The notes beneath the pieces were generated by a model, which was not told the origin of the DNA, ran no database searches, and saw only the letters and a list, made by a program, of their open reading frames with translations. Of a stretch of DNA of 64,000 bases, positions 47,770-59,750 are shown piece by piece; within the stretch, counting starts at the first letter, position 1; the number at the start of each line of letters is the position of its first letter. The translations under genes and the position numbers were made by a program. Origin of the DNA: Lonicera japonica (lineage: Eukaryota; Streptophyta; Magnoliopsida; Dipsacales; Caprifoliaceae); NCBI GenBank assembly GCA_021464415.1, contig CM038470.1, positions 9,498,394-9,562,393 on the forward strand, in the 5' to 3' direction.

Positions 47770-49371
47770 ATAAAGATCAATGTGTTCTTCAATTCACTAT
47801 ATATTATATATATATAATGTACACGCCTTATATATGTTTAATTAAATAGAAAATAATAAAGTCTGCACCACCATTTTAATATATTTTGTTTTAACGTTTG
47901 CATGAATATTGCAAGAGAAATTAAGGAAATAGTTTGCTTAGGAATGTGACAAATATTTAAATATTTTGAATCGGTGGGTATGGGAATAAAACCATGATTG
48001 GCATCCCAGCTTTAAGAGCTCAAACGGACGTTATGGCATGTGCCTGGAGGCACTGACTTTTTTTTTTTAATATTTTAAAAAGCGTTGGAAATTGTGTATC
48101 CAGATGCTTATTGAAGTGGTTAGATGAAAAAACGCATAGATAAAGCAATTTATGCACTACGCCTACACCTTTTGGTTTAAACTTACATCTTTTGAGCTAA
48201 GTATACGCTTTTCACGCGAAAGTGTGCAAAGCTTATATTTTTTGTGCTATTTTTTTAATAATGCATATACCAAAAAACTATGTCATTTGGTAAAAAAAAA
48301 TAAAATGAAAAGAAAATAGGATTCTCATCACTAACCGCTATGCCTCCATGTGAAAAGGAGTAGAAAATAGAGTCGACTTGGACAACGTTCATTCGCATAA
48401 ATTTGAGTTGACTTGATCGTTCATAGAGACAATGAAGGCGGATTGGGCGGCTGGGAAAAACACATGATACCGGCCGCACAGGATCATGTCATTTTATGCT
48501 GCCTCCAAATTTTTAAACAGACGTTGTATTATTTAATCTTTATATAATTATTTAATAAATTATTACTATGTTAAAATTTGAAAAAATCTATTTTGTATTA
48601 AAATTATTTATTGATACTCAAATTTGATTTGATTCAGAGTATTAACGCAAATATTAATTATACTACAAACTTATTATAAATGTCTTGTTAATATGTTTGA
48701 TTCATTTTTAATGGTGACTCTAGGAAATAAATAAGTAATGTTAGGAGAAACTGAGTAATTAAATTATACAATTAAATGACTACATTAAATGTAAATATTA
48801 TACTTCAAACTTTTGATTTGTGGAAGGAAAAGATTGCAACATTAAAAATAATAAGAAGATGAGAAAGATGAAAAATGGCTAACAATTAATTAATTAAAGG
48901 AGGAAATTAAATTTATAGCAACTAATGTAGTAATTATGGAGAAACTTCATCCATTTTATTATTATGTAATAAATTAAAGAGATTAACAAAAATAAATAAT
49001 TAATTCTTACATTAATAATTATCACGTGGCAGTCACACAACACATTTTTAGTCCTCCAGTATTGTAATTATTTATAATATAGAATATAGATGTCATAATA
49101 TCGATTCCCCATTAATTTTCAAATTATTAGTGCATTTTAAAAAGAGCTTAAATTTTCCTTCCAACAGAAAAAAAAATGAAAAATGAAAAAAACAAGATGT
49201 ACCTACAAGGTCCATGGGGCTACATTTTCCCCCAAAATTTACAACTTTTTCAGGTATACATTGTAAAAAACATCTAATCCTACAATCTTCTCATCTGGCA
49301 CTAATCTAGTCTCATCTCTCTGTTTATTAACGCGTCACATGCACAAAAAAACTTTAAACTCTCATTGACAC
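47770..49371. other. Intergenic DNA, no gene seen
   Basis: AT-rich. A fragment at about 48317-48360 (-) reads HGGIAVSDENPI, faintly like the end of HIPP proteins (see findings). Otherwise nothing recognised. Confidence 0.5.
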
Positions 49372-49374
49372 TTA

Positions 49375-49864
49375 GGCCTCGTTTGATTCACTGATTTTGG
49401 CATTCGAAAAAGGAAAGTCATTCCTTTCTTTTGTTTGGTAACCACAAATTTCGGAAAGGCTTTCCTGAGAGATAGAAAAATAGAGGGTAAAGCTATTTCA
49501 CTCAAAGGGCATGGGATTCATTTTCCCTCTAATTTTCCAACATTTATTACAAAAAATTTGGACATTAATATCCCCACCCAAATATGTTATTACCAAATTT
49601 ACTCATTAATCTCTTTGGTGTACTTTTGAATTTTTATGATGTTATTTTTTACTTTAAAATACAAGGGTATTATTGACATATTGATATATTTTTACTTTCC
49701 TTTCCTGTACCAACCAAACACCGGAAGGGAAATGAAATGATATTTCCTAAATACTTTACATGCTTTACCAAACACAGGAAAGAAAACTTGACAGAAACTT
49801 TAGTTTCCCACCTCCATGGAAAAGACAGTGGAATCGATTTCCCTTTCGTGAACCAAACGAGGCC
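49375..49864. mobile_element. Tourist-like (PIF/Harbinger) MITE
   Basis: Ends GGCCTCGTTTGATTCAC and (right, reverse complement) GGCCTCGTTTGGTTCAC, flanked by TTA (49372-49374 and 49865-49867). 490 bp. The interior has several inverted CTTTCCTTTC/GAAAGGAAA motifs. Same TIR family as the element at 836-1346. Confidence 0.93.
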
Positions 49865-49867
49865 TTA

Positions 49868-51394
49868 GCGACGCAAGTTTGCTAGGTTATATAACTCTAG
49901 CGATCAAACCTTCCTATTCCTTGCTTGGAAAATTAAACTTTCACCATCAACAAAAAATACACATCGTGGTATGATAACTAAAAATATCAATATTGACAAG
50001 CGAGTCCAGACTTTTAAATCAAAAATATATTTATCTGTGATTAATGTTCTATATCTAAATTAAAAAGCAACAAGTTTTCAGTAGTAAAAAATAAGTCAAT
50101 CCAACATCCCTTATTTATTTCTAATGGTGCGTAACACTTGTACGTGGAACATCACTTTTATATTGATAATAAAACATTAAATCAACTCAATTTTTACTTG
50201 CATACACACACGAACACACATTTCTATCTACTATTATAGATCACTTCTCTCTCATAATTTTTTTAAAATACCATAACTTTAAATCTAAAATTCATCTTTT
50301 ACTAAAATTTATATATTTGGAATTTCTCCATTGAGATCTATAAAACAATATTCATTGTAATTATTAAATTATGTGTAGAAGAATTTCAAGAAATCTTGTG
50401 GAACATTACAATTATAATAGCATACCTAATATGTTTGTAACTTATTGGGTCATTTGGGTTTTGGGATCCATAGTTTTGGCAATCTTGAGTTAAGAATCCA
50501 CAGTTTTTATTTCTTGAGCTTTAGGGTCCATTTTTAATAAAATCGTGAGTCAAAAGTCAAAAATTAGCGGTCAATGAAAATTGGTGCACAAAATTCCAAT
50601 TTTACCCCTGGCTTATAAACAATGTCCTCCTCCTCTACCTTCACTGTTTCCCTCTCTCTCTTTCTAGAAAACCCATGTAAATTCAATCGATTTGTGCATT
50701 CATTACATATTCAAGAAAACAAATATAAAGAGAAGAAAAATTGAACATCCATTGTTAATTCAAGAAAGTTAAAGTATGAAGAAATGTGAAATAAAGAAAA
50801 TCATGCTGAAATTACCATAAGAAAAACCATGTAGATTCATCTGTTTGTGCATTTATTTCAGATTCATGAAAATGGAAAAAGGAAGAATAAAATGGAGAGA
50901 ACTTCCTTTACTCAGTAATTTTTCCATAATAAAGTTATTCAATTTGTGTATTTCACAAATCAACAAACCTTCATTTATATTGATTAAGCAATATGGAGTA
51001 GCACGGTGTGGCTGTTTCGAATCAATAAACCAAAGGGACTGATCAAGAAACTATACACTTTCCATTATCAAAAGCAACCAAAGACAAACTAAAATCAAGA
51101 AAAACAACAAAAACTATAAGCTACAAGTACCTGTTGGAATTGCTGCACAACATCTTCGGTCTTGAGTTTATAGACCATTCTAAATTAAAGATATAAGGAA
51201 GCATAAAATGAGATTTGCATTCACTATACACGGTTGCTATGGCTATATAAAATTTGTGTATTTCACAAAAAGATGATTCTTTTACTCGGTAATTTTTACA
51301 AAACAAAGTTATTCAATTTCATAAACTAAGGTTTGTAATCAAAACACAAGCTTTCATTATAAACAAAAAAACACCACATCTATTTAATCATCAC
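49868..51394. other. Intergenic DNA, no gene seen
   Basis: Fragments such as ACTCGGTAATTTTTxCA next to AAAGTTATTCAATTT occur twice (near 50918 and 51283), an old local duplication. No gene recognised. Confidence 0.45.
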
Positions 51395-52409
51395 TGTAGG
51401 TCAAAAAATACCCTAGAGGGGGGTGAATAGGGTTTTTAAAACTTAATCGTATTTTAAAATGGATTTAAAAATATTCGATGTCTATATTTATCAAGCAATC
51501 AAGAACAAAGTTAATTCTAAACACAATGAATAAATAGCATAATATAATAGAGCAAGAGATAGAAAAATTAAACCGATCGAAATCGAAGATTTTTTGTCCA
51601 CACGGTTCGGCTTGTTCCCCCTACTCCGCGCTCGGTTAGTTCCCCGAGAATTTCCACTATAAACGATCTCCTTTTGGTTGAAGATCAAACCTCTACAAGT
51701 GTATTCTTATCACACACTCTCACAAGTATTGAAAACACCTTCAATACTTTCACAAGAAATCCCTCTTGCTAATTTATGAGATACACCTCTCACAATTATG
51801 ATTCAAATGAGTTTTGGTGACAAACACTAATGTACAATATCTCTCTTGTATATGACAAAATACAAATGAAGCTCACACTAAGAGATATCAAAATTGATCA
51901 AAGTATATAGGTCAAAAATGAAAAATTAATCAAAATGTGTTCTTAAATCTTTGTATATTTGAATATATAAATCATAGAGTATTAGAATGATTCAAGGTGT
52001 GTTAAAACATGTCTAGGACCTCATATTTATAGCTTGCAAAACCATATGGCCGTTGGGGATGATTAAGAGAGGTTTTGGCTCCAAGGTATACATTTTCAAA
52101 TTTTCCAACAGCTAGTTTTGACAAAAAATTCAAATTTGTTTTATTAATTTCTCCCAATTTGACCGTTGGATCATGCTCCAATTTTAGTAAAAATTTCTAG
52201 GAGATGTTGTCTAACTACTGTAAAAATTTCAAAATGATCGGAGTTCGGGAAAGCCTCCATCTTTCCGTTAGATCAAAACTGGGCAAAAATTGAGCGAATT
52301 TTAAATGTAAAATAAAAATATTTTTGCAATTTAACAATTTAGTTCCAAATAAAATTCTAATGATTTTTGAACCTCAAAGATATGTTTCTAAGATACCTAT
52401 TTTTATTAT
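51395..52409 (-). repeat. 3' LTR, left segment
   Basis: Homologous to 3074-4150 of the solo LTR. It ends at the MULE insertion site TTTATTAT (52402-52409). Confidence 0.9.
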
Positions 52410-52530
52410 GGGTGCTATTATTTACACCCCTCAATTTTGTCACAAACACCACCATCTCTAATTTGATAAAACTCATTTTTCAACACCCCACCTTTTTGTC
52501 ACAAACACCCTCTCACTTAACCATTATTTA
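52410..52530. repeat. Left TIR of the MULE
   Basis: Starts GGGTGCTATTATTTACACCC. The phrase TTGTCACAAACACC occurs twice and matches the right arm in inverted orientation. Confidence 0.9.
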
Positions 52531-52808
52531 ACTTATTTACCCAATGCTTAAAACATTAACCTATCTATTTATTCACTTTTCAATAAACTAATCAAACATT
52601 AACCTAAATAATTAAACCTATGTCTCTCATTTTTCCCCATTCACAATCACATTACTTGCTTCAAGTAAAAAGATTAAGAGATAAGAGATTCACTTTTTCA
52701 TCATTTGAGCTCTCAAAATCAAGAAATCACAATCAAATCGAAGCACAAATATTATTGGTGGAAAGTTCAAAGCTTGGATTATAATAAAGAAGAAGCATTG
52801 TTCATTTG

Positions 52809-55584
52809 ATGGTGGGTAAAGAAGAAGTTAAAGAAAAAGTTTGTGGTGAAATTCCTCTCCAAAATGAAGTTAAAGAGGTATTATAATTGTTATTATTAGT
52901 GTATTAATGTGTTTATTAGCTTTCATACATCATTCTTTAACATTCAAATTGAAATAAATAGATAATCCCTAAAACAGAGTATAAAACGGGTGTTTCTGTA
53001 CAGGCTTGACTCGCTTTATATAAGGAGAGTAATATAATTAAAACTCTCCTAAAATAAGGCGAGTGTGTACAAATACACTCACCTATCATTAGGTGAGGCA
53101 AGCCTAATTTGAAGAACATTCTAATACAATCAGCACTCCATTACTTTATGTTATGCGAGTGATTAACATCATACTCACCCTATGTGAGATGAGTACTTGT
53201 GAATGCAATCACCTCTTATTAGGTGAGCCTAATTTGAAAAACACTCAAGGCAAAGGACGAAACCCAAGTAATCTGTGTGTACAAATACAATCACCTTAAT
53301 ATAAGCGAGTGTTTATAAACACATTCACCTCAAAATAAGTGAGTGTTTAAAAACACATTCACCTCAAGATAAGCGAGTGTGTACAAATACATTCAATTCC
53401 CCCAAAGTAAATTGAGCCAAAACTAACTTTGGATATAATTTCAGGATTTATCACATCAATCTAGCATATGGGGAGATATATCAACGTTTGAAAAAATTAA
53501 TTTCACGGCAATGCAATTACAACAAACTCCTAAACTGGCTTATATTATCAAACGTACCGACCATATTGTTGAAGAAGAGAGTCCAAAGGATGTTAATTAC
53601 AAGCTTGGTGATGTTGAAGAATATCATATAGTAGAAGAGCCTCTTTCTCAAACAAATTGCGTTGATCTTAAGTATGATGGTGGAGACGAAATTGTTAAGC
53701 ATAGTAATAAAGGAGAGGCTAGTAATGATGATTATAATCTAGGCAAAGCAATTGACGTGAGTAACGTTTTTACAACAGACGAAGTAAGTACATAATACTT
53801 TAATACCATGTTGTAACTATTTAATTACAACATAATAGCAATTAATATTTGTTGAATTTATTTTGTAGGTATTTCATTCTCGGGAAAGTTTAGTTGACTG
53901 GGCTCAACGAAAAGGAAGAGAGATTAAAACTATAGTAGTTACCCGAAAATCTGACCAAGGTACTAGTAGAAGGAGGTCACGGGTAATTTTGGGTTGTGAA
54001 AGAGGAGGGGTACCTCGTGATAACCGACCACAAAAACATGTACCTAGAAAAAGAGATAGTGCTACGAAGAAGTGCAATTGTCCATTTGTACTACGTGGTT
54101 TGAGTATCGGCGCGGATAAATGGAAATTAAAAATTATTTGTGGAATTCATAATCATGAGTTACCGAATACCTTACTTGGGCATTCGTTTGCAGGAAGATT
54201 GACGAAAGAGGAGAAGAAATTTGTTGCTGAGATGAGCATTGCTGGGGTGAAACCGAAAGATGTTCTTTGTGGGCTCAAAGCTTGTAATAAAGAAAGTTGG
54301 TCCACAATGAGCACAATTTACAATGTTAAGTCGAAGATGAGAGTGCATGCGATGGAGGGGAGGAGTGCCATGCAACAATTAAGGAAGATTCTCGTAGAGA
54401 GACATTATGTGTATTGGCATAGAAGTGAAGAATCATCCGATGAAGTTTTAGACTTATTTTGGGCGGAACCTAATTGTATTTTACTGGCTAAGCGTTTTCC
54501 CTCCGTGGTTATTGTTGATTGCACGTATAAAACAAACAAGTATAAGATGCCCTTGTTTGCAATGGTAAGGATTACTTCTATTGGAAAGACATTCTCGATT
54601 GCTCATTGTTTTCTATACAAGGAATTGGAGGATAATTATGTTTAGGCCCTTTCAAAGTTAAGGATGTTGTTTGATGCCCATGAACTCCCAAGTGTTTTTT
54701 TAACGGATAAAGAGTTTGCATGTATTAATGCCATTCGACAAATATTTCCCGAAGCCCGTCGCATGCTATGTACGTTCCATATTTCAAAAAATGTGGAACA
54801 AAATTGTAAAAATCTTTTTCAAAGCGGGTCCGTTTGGCAACTTTTCATTCGTGATTGGAGTTATTGTATGATGGCAACATCAAGAGAAGAGTTCTTCACT
54901 CGATGGGGAGAGTTGAATCAAGATTGGAAAGAGTTTCCAAAGGCTATTGAGTACCTGGCACGTAATTGGTATGTTCATAAAGAAGCATTTGTGGTAGCAT
55001 GGACTAACGAGATAAGACATCGTGGTAATAGAACAACGAATAGAGCCGAAGGGTCACATGGCAAGTTGAAGAGGCATCTTGAGTCGGGCGAAGGTTCTTT
55101 TTCAACTATTTTTTTCGGGATGGCAAATATCTTACAACTACAACTTACTCAAGTCGAAGCCTCTTTTGAGAGAAGTCTTGGGTCTGTCAAGGTAAGACAT
55201 CACGGTTACGATTTCAAAGAACTCAGGGGGAACGTTTCATTGTCTGCTTTAGACATAATTAAGATGGAGAAAGATAGGTCAGCCGAAATTGGTTTAGATC
55301 CATCTGTATGTGATCACGTTGTTCGTACAGTTTATGGATTGCCTTATGCGCATGAGTTGTTACAATATGGTCGTGCGAATCGTCCTATTCCCTTGGAGGC
55401 TATTGATGAACATTGGCGAAGGCTCATAATCTTACCAAATATAGCTAATGAAGAAGATCTTTTCAAAACGGCCGAGATGACTTTATTAAAAAAATTGTTT
55501 GATCAATTGACGGCGGACGAAAAAAAGGTGATTTTACGGAAATTAAAGAACCAACTCCAGTCATTCCCAAAGGTAGACCGTTAA
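52809..55584 (+). pseudogene. MURA/FAR1-like MULE transposase, nonsense-mutated
   Basis: DDE transposase of the Mutator superfamily, predicted to cut and paste this element. Exons 52809-52877 (from MVGKEEVK), 53445-53783 and 53869-55584 join in phase 0 by GT-AG sites. Exon 3 starts with a FAR1-like zinc-binding domain (VFHSRESLVDWAQRKGREI; KKCNCPFVLRG; GIHNHELPN). The DDE core follows: first Asp in VIVDCTYKTNKY, second Asp in VFLTDKEFACINAIRQ, the CTFHISKNVEQNC block, and Glu in NRAEGSHGKLKRH. A TAG at 54643-54645 replaces the Trp usual after DNYV, with the frame open on both sides. Near 55540 the family-like text moves to another frame (PTPVIPKGRPLKRK), indicating a 1-bp indel before the stop at 55582. 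No functional product is expected. Confidence 0.92.
52930..53400. repeat. Diverged subterminal palindromic repeats, left of transposase
   Basis: Repeated variants of GCGAGTGT[G/T]TxxAAAxACA[C/T]TCACCT and TATTAGGTGAG lie in the first long intron or leader of the transposase gene. They match the units of the array at 56699-57150. Confidence 0.75.
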
Positions 55585-55592
55585 AAAGAAAA

Positions 55593-56352
55593 TTGAGTCA
55601 AAAGGAGAAAAAACATGAATCCTCAACGAAGCGGAATCCCTCGGGTTTTGAGTACGCGAAAACGGGTGATGAGGAAAAAGAATTAACAATTTCTGATAAA
55701 TCTTCTCAAGTGTCAAAGCCGAAGAAACTAGTCGTAAAAAAGAAGAAGGCCGAGTTTGATAGGACGACAAAGTGGGAATTCGAAGCTTATATGCAATACA
55801 TCCCCCCTTCATGCATCCATTCATCGCGTCTATATAGAAAATGTTCCCGGTGACGGCCATTGTGGGTTTCGATGCATTGCAAAATAAATGGGATGGCATA
55901 ATGATGATCAGGATTGAAAGATTGTGAGATATGATTTACTAACTGACCTTGGTCGACACAAGGATCTTTATGATGCCGTGTGGGGTAATTGGTTTTGCAT
56001 TGAAAATCGAGCTAGAATTGATTTTTTCTTACCCAAAGTCGCAGACCCAAAACATTGGATGTGCATGCCTGATGCGGGTTTTATCACAGCGTCGGCGTAC
56101 AACTGTGTAGTTGTGTTCTTATCAAATATGAGAAGTCTAACTTTCTTTCCCCCCGCTGAGCCGCCAGTGGAGGGTAATGAAGTTCGTGTTATCTGTATTG
56201 CACTTGTTTGCGGTAACCACTTTGTTAGCGTTACCTTGAAAGATAATGCCCCGCTCCCCATCATTGCTAGCATGTGGAATGTACTTCGAACTCCTGGGGC
56301 AGCTGCTTGGGAGCAACTTTTTGCAGATAGACTTCAATTTTATAAAGAATGA
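55593..56352 (+). pseudogene. OTU-type cysteine protease domain fused to the transposase, broken
   Basis: Continues the transposase after a frameshift. First a Lys/Ser-rich linker (about 55593-55770, LSQKEKKHESSTKR), then after another shift the OTU catalytic signature NVPGDGHCGFRCIA (about 55840-55882), holding the Asp and nucleophile Cys of the family. TAA and TGA interrupt the following 40 bases. The frame then opens again at 55924 (YDLLTDLGRHKDLYD) to 56352, including GNHFVSVTL with a probable catalytic His. OTU proteins remove ubiquitin or similar modifiers. Fusion to a MULE transposase is known in plants, but its purpose is unclear. This copy is inactive by sequence. Confidence 0.82.
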
Positions 56353-56698
56353 TATCTACCCGATCATAGAATAAAAGACTCACCAATCATAGTCAAAGAT
56401 TAATGATTGTTCAGACTTTTGTTCTTTTTTGTTATGCGTACATGTCGCATAGTAAGTCCTATATTTTTTTGTGAAGATGGGTACAACTGAAAATGTATAT
56501 CCGTTATATATCTAATTTTTTTGTATAGTTGGCTTTAATTGAAAATGTAAAGCTCGTTTAAGTATTTTTGTAAAGTTAGGTTGAATTGAATGTTTCAACA
56601 TCTTATATGTAACTTTTGTTATATTAATGAAGTAACAATTATCTCTTATTAATGTGTGAATTAACTCACCTCTCTTCTGATTTGGAAAATATTGCAAT

Positions 56699-57150
56699 GC
56701 ACTCATCACTCCATTGCCTTATATTAGGCGAGGCTCTAGCAAGACACTCACCTGATATGGGGTGAGTGTCTGTGAATACACTCACCTGTCATCAGGTGAG
56801 TCTTATTTCAAAACACACCAGTGCACTCATCACTCTATTTCCTTATATTAGGCGAGGCTCTTGCAAGACACTCACCTGATATGGGGTGAGTGTCTGTGAA
56901 TACACTCACCTGTCATCAGGTGAGTCTTATTTCAAAACACACCAGTGCACTCATCACTCCATTTCCTTATATTAGGCGAGGCTCTTGCAAGACACTCACC
57001 TGTCATCAGGTGAGTCTTATTTCAAAACACACCAGTGCAATCCAATCTCCATTGCCTTATATTAGGCGAGGCTCTTGCAAGACACTCACCTGATATGGGG
57101 TGAGTGTCTGTAAATACACTCACCTGTCATTAGGTGAGTCAATGACAGGT
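56699..57150. repeat. Array of 124-bp repeats with CTCACC/GGTGAG palindromes
   Basis: Four units: 56699-56822 and 56823-56946 (124 bp each), 56947-57036 (34-bp internal deletion) and 57037-57150. Each unit starts GCACTCATCACTCC or a close variant. Full units hold two palindromes, CTCACCTGATATGGGGTGAG and CTCACCTGTCATCAGGTGAG. The array lies between the convergent transposase and mobile-domain genes. Confidence 0.93.
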
Positions 57151-57560
57151 TTGGACATCACATACCTGTACTTTTATTATCCCTGGACAATCCAGATTTC
57201 AAAAAAACCATTAATGTAAATCAACAATCAAGTAGTTTATCACATCACATATCTATATTTCTATTATCCCTGGACAATCCAGATTTTGAATAAACCATCA
57301 ATGCAAATCAACAATCAAGTAGTGTATGATGCACTAATAATAAAAACTTCATTAAACTAAAACTAGTACCAAAAGAGGTTCATACAAAAATAACCCAAGT
57401 TTATAAAATTACATAACGAACTACCAAAAGATGTTCATACAAATTTAACCCAAGTTTTTTAAAGTACATAACATACTACCTAAGAGGTTTATACAAAAAA
57501 AAACAATAAACTCAAGAAGTTCATTGTCTTTAACTTAAACTAGCAAAATACGATTCACAA
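57151..57560. other. Spacer between array and mobile-domain gene, with short repeats
   Basis: CTATTATCCCTGGACAATCCAGATTT and AACAATCAAGTAGT phrases occur twice (near 57176 and 57262). A further small duplication (ACCAAAAGAGGTTCATACAAA and variants) lies near 57370-57490. Confidence 0.6.
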
Positions 57561-59726
57561 CTACTTCTTTGACTTTTTCCTTGGCGGGGCTTTGGCTCGT
57601 CCGGGAGTAGATACTGTTGGCGATAGATCTTGTAGTCTTTTTGATCTATGCTCACCCATACTATTTTCGTAATCCCCCGTTCTTGTAACCTTAAGGATGT
57701 CATAGACTTTATTAACAATTGCCGACATGTCCTGGCTTTGACCGCCAAAGAGAGCTCCCTTTACCAGCGATAATGTGGCGTCAACCGCTACTTGCTGCTT
57801 AACACGAATTACACCATTAGTACTTAGACATAAATATCAAATAATATAAAAGTATATGACTTTGTTAGAGATGGTCGATCTTTACCAACTTGGATTGTAT
57901 AACCTCTTGCGTCCCACGCATCCTTCTCGCCGTAGTTCTTTGCTCCGAGGGCTGTATGTATGGATGTATGATCTTCATGAACCACTCCATATACTTGGGA
58001 TCACATTCCCAAGGAAACTTGGCAAGTACATAACGTAACTACTCGTTCAATAGATGATTGCGCCAATTATCTTGTTGCTAGCGATTCACACTATAAATAA
58101 GCTTGTATGCTTGACTTGTCTTTCCTCGAGTCACACTTGCGGCTTGAATCATTGGCATTGTTGGAATCGTTTGTACTCGTCCAAATTGCCTTAAAACCCG
58201 CTCCGAATAATAAGGCTCGACGACATCGAACGATATGATTAACTCAGTATAAAAAGAAACCTCGTGCAACGGGTGGACATCTCTATTATCCTTGTACGGA
58301 TCCCAACAAACCTGTTGAGTAAAAAGGGCGATCAATTTATAATAGATAATATATAATAAATAAAGCAAAAGTTACATATTAAAGTAAGAACTTACTTCTA
58401 TTTCAGTTAAGTCATCTAGTCTCTCCCGTAAGGATATAATGGCTGTGTCTGTATCACCACTGCATTGTTGAGCTTTCCATCTACACATCCGCGGTAATGA
58501 TTCCTTGTACTCTGTGTTAGGAACCGGGCGTAGGCAATCACTGAAGTGCTCAAAAATCCATGCCTATATTCATAACAAGACAAAAAATAACAATTAATAG
58601 ACAATCCATAAGATAAGCAATTGAGAGAATAAGACTAGTAATGTACCACTATAAGAGTCAAACATCCACTTATCGACTTCACTCCAGATCTCGAAGCAAG
58701 TCCCAACTGCCAGTATGTATGTGCTAGAATGGCCTTCCCCCATGCTATTTCACCCACTTTCTTCATATCTTTGAAGGCCCCTAAGTAGTAAACAGACACC
58801 TTCGTTTTTGTCTTATCTGGGAAAATGACACATCCCAGCAAGTATAAAAGATATCCTCTAGCACATTGATCCAACTCCTCCTCCGTCGAATCACTCGTAG
58901 CTTGACCCTTACACACCAACTTAATCCAATCTAGCCTCACTGCAAAGGCTTTATCATATTCCTTACTCACCTCCTCCTTTGTAACACCCAAACTACTTGC
59001 CACCAGGTCAATCGCTGTAGAGCTCCCTATGTCTTTTCCTCCTTCCTCGGAATTAAAACAAGATCCATCGACCTTAACACCAAGGATGGTTCTCACGTCA
59101 TCCAATGTGATCGTCATCTCACCAAATGGGAGATGAAAGGTGTTCGTGTCGGGCTGCCATCGCTCAACAAATGCGGAAATAGCAACGTAGTCGAAGCAAC
59201 GGTAGTTATGATCTATCAATGGTGATAAACCACTATTTTTTACTCGAATTTACACTGCATCAACCTCCTTACTCAAATCCCAAGACTTAAACTTTGGCCA
59301 GCGAGAACTAGTGTATAATTTCCTAGTTCCTTCCTGCATTAATTCAAATAATTAGTAACAATTATATACATGTTTATAGAGAGTAATACTTGAATACTTA
59401 AATTATATAGAAACTAGAATATTGATTAAGTAAATAAATACCAATTCTCCATTCCAAATAGCATATGCAATATGATCCTTAAACGTTGTCAAAACACTTT
59501 TATCCACCGGCCCACCGTCATCTTCTTTAGAAGCAATGCTGGACCCTTCACCTACATTATGTACGGGGGCCTCCGGAACCACTTCTTCGGCTTGGTGCTC
59601 CGTTTGGGTTTGACTTGGTGAGTAACCGGGAGTATACGGCGAAGAATCACTAACAGGACTTGCTAATTCAGTGGGTGTAGCTTTTCCTTTCCCCTTGCGA
59701 ACGTATTGTTTGTTTTTCCGAGTCAT
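57561..59726 (-). pseudogene. Plant mobile domain (MAIN-like) gene carried by the MULE
   Basis: Protein related to the plant mobile domain (PMD) family, whose host members MAIN and MAIL1 act in silencing and genome stability. Reading leftwards: exon 1 from the ATG at 59726 (MTRKNKQYVRKGKGK), Ser/Pro-rich; an exon near 59336-58640 with the PMD core (ISAFVERWQPDTNTFHLPFG, EMTITLDDVRTILGV, YLLYLLGCVIFPDKT); 58563-58396 (WIFEHFSDCLRP; PRMCRWKAQQ); 58311 leftwards (VCWDPYKDN; RVLRQFGRVQTIP); a piece near 58038-57880 (PWECDPKYMEWFMKI); and a last exon with a Lys-rich end (APPRKKSKK) stopping at 57561. GT-AG sites fit most junctions. In-frame stops at 59250-59252 and about 58078 indicate inactivation. 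Convergent with the transposase gene. Confidence 0.85.
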
Positions 59727-59750
59727 GCCTAAAACAAAGAAATTCAACAT

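Noticed and set aside
48255..48479. A second HIPP gene
   Set aside because: Only a dozen residues resemble HIPP; no HMA domain or CaaX box follows, so at most it is a relic and is listed only as a low-interest finding.
56699..57150. Regular repeats that could suggest a CRISPR array
   Set aside because: Units are 124-bp direct tandem copies without unique spacers, in a eukaryotic transposon; they are tandem repeats.
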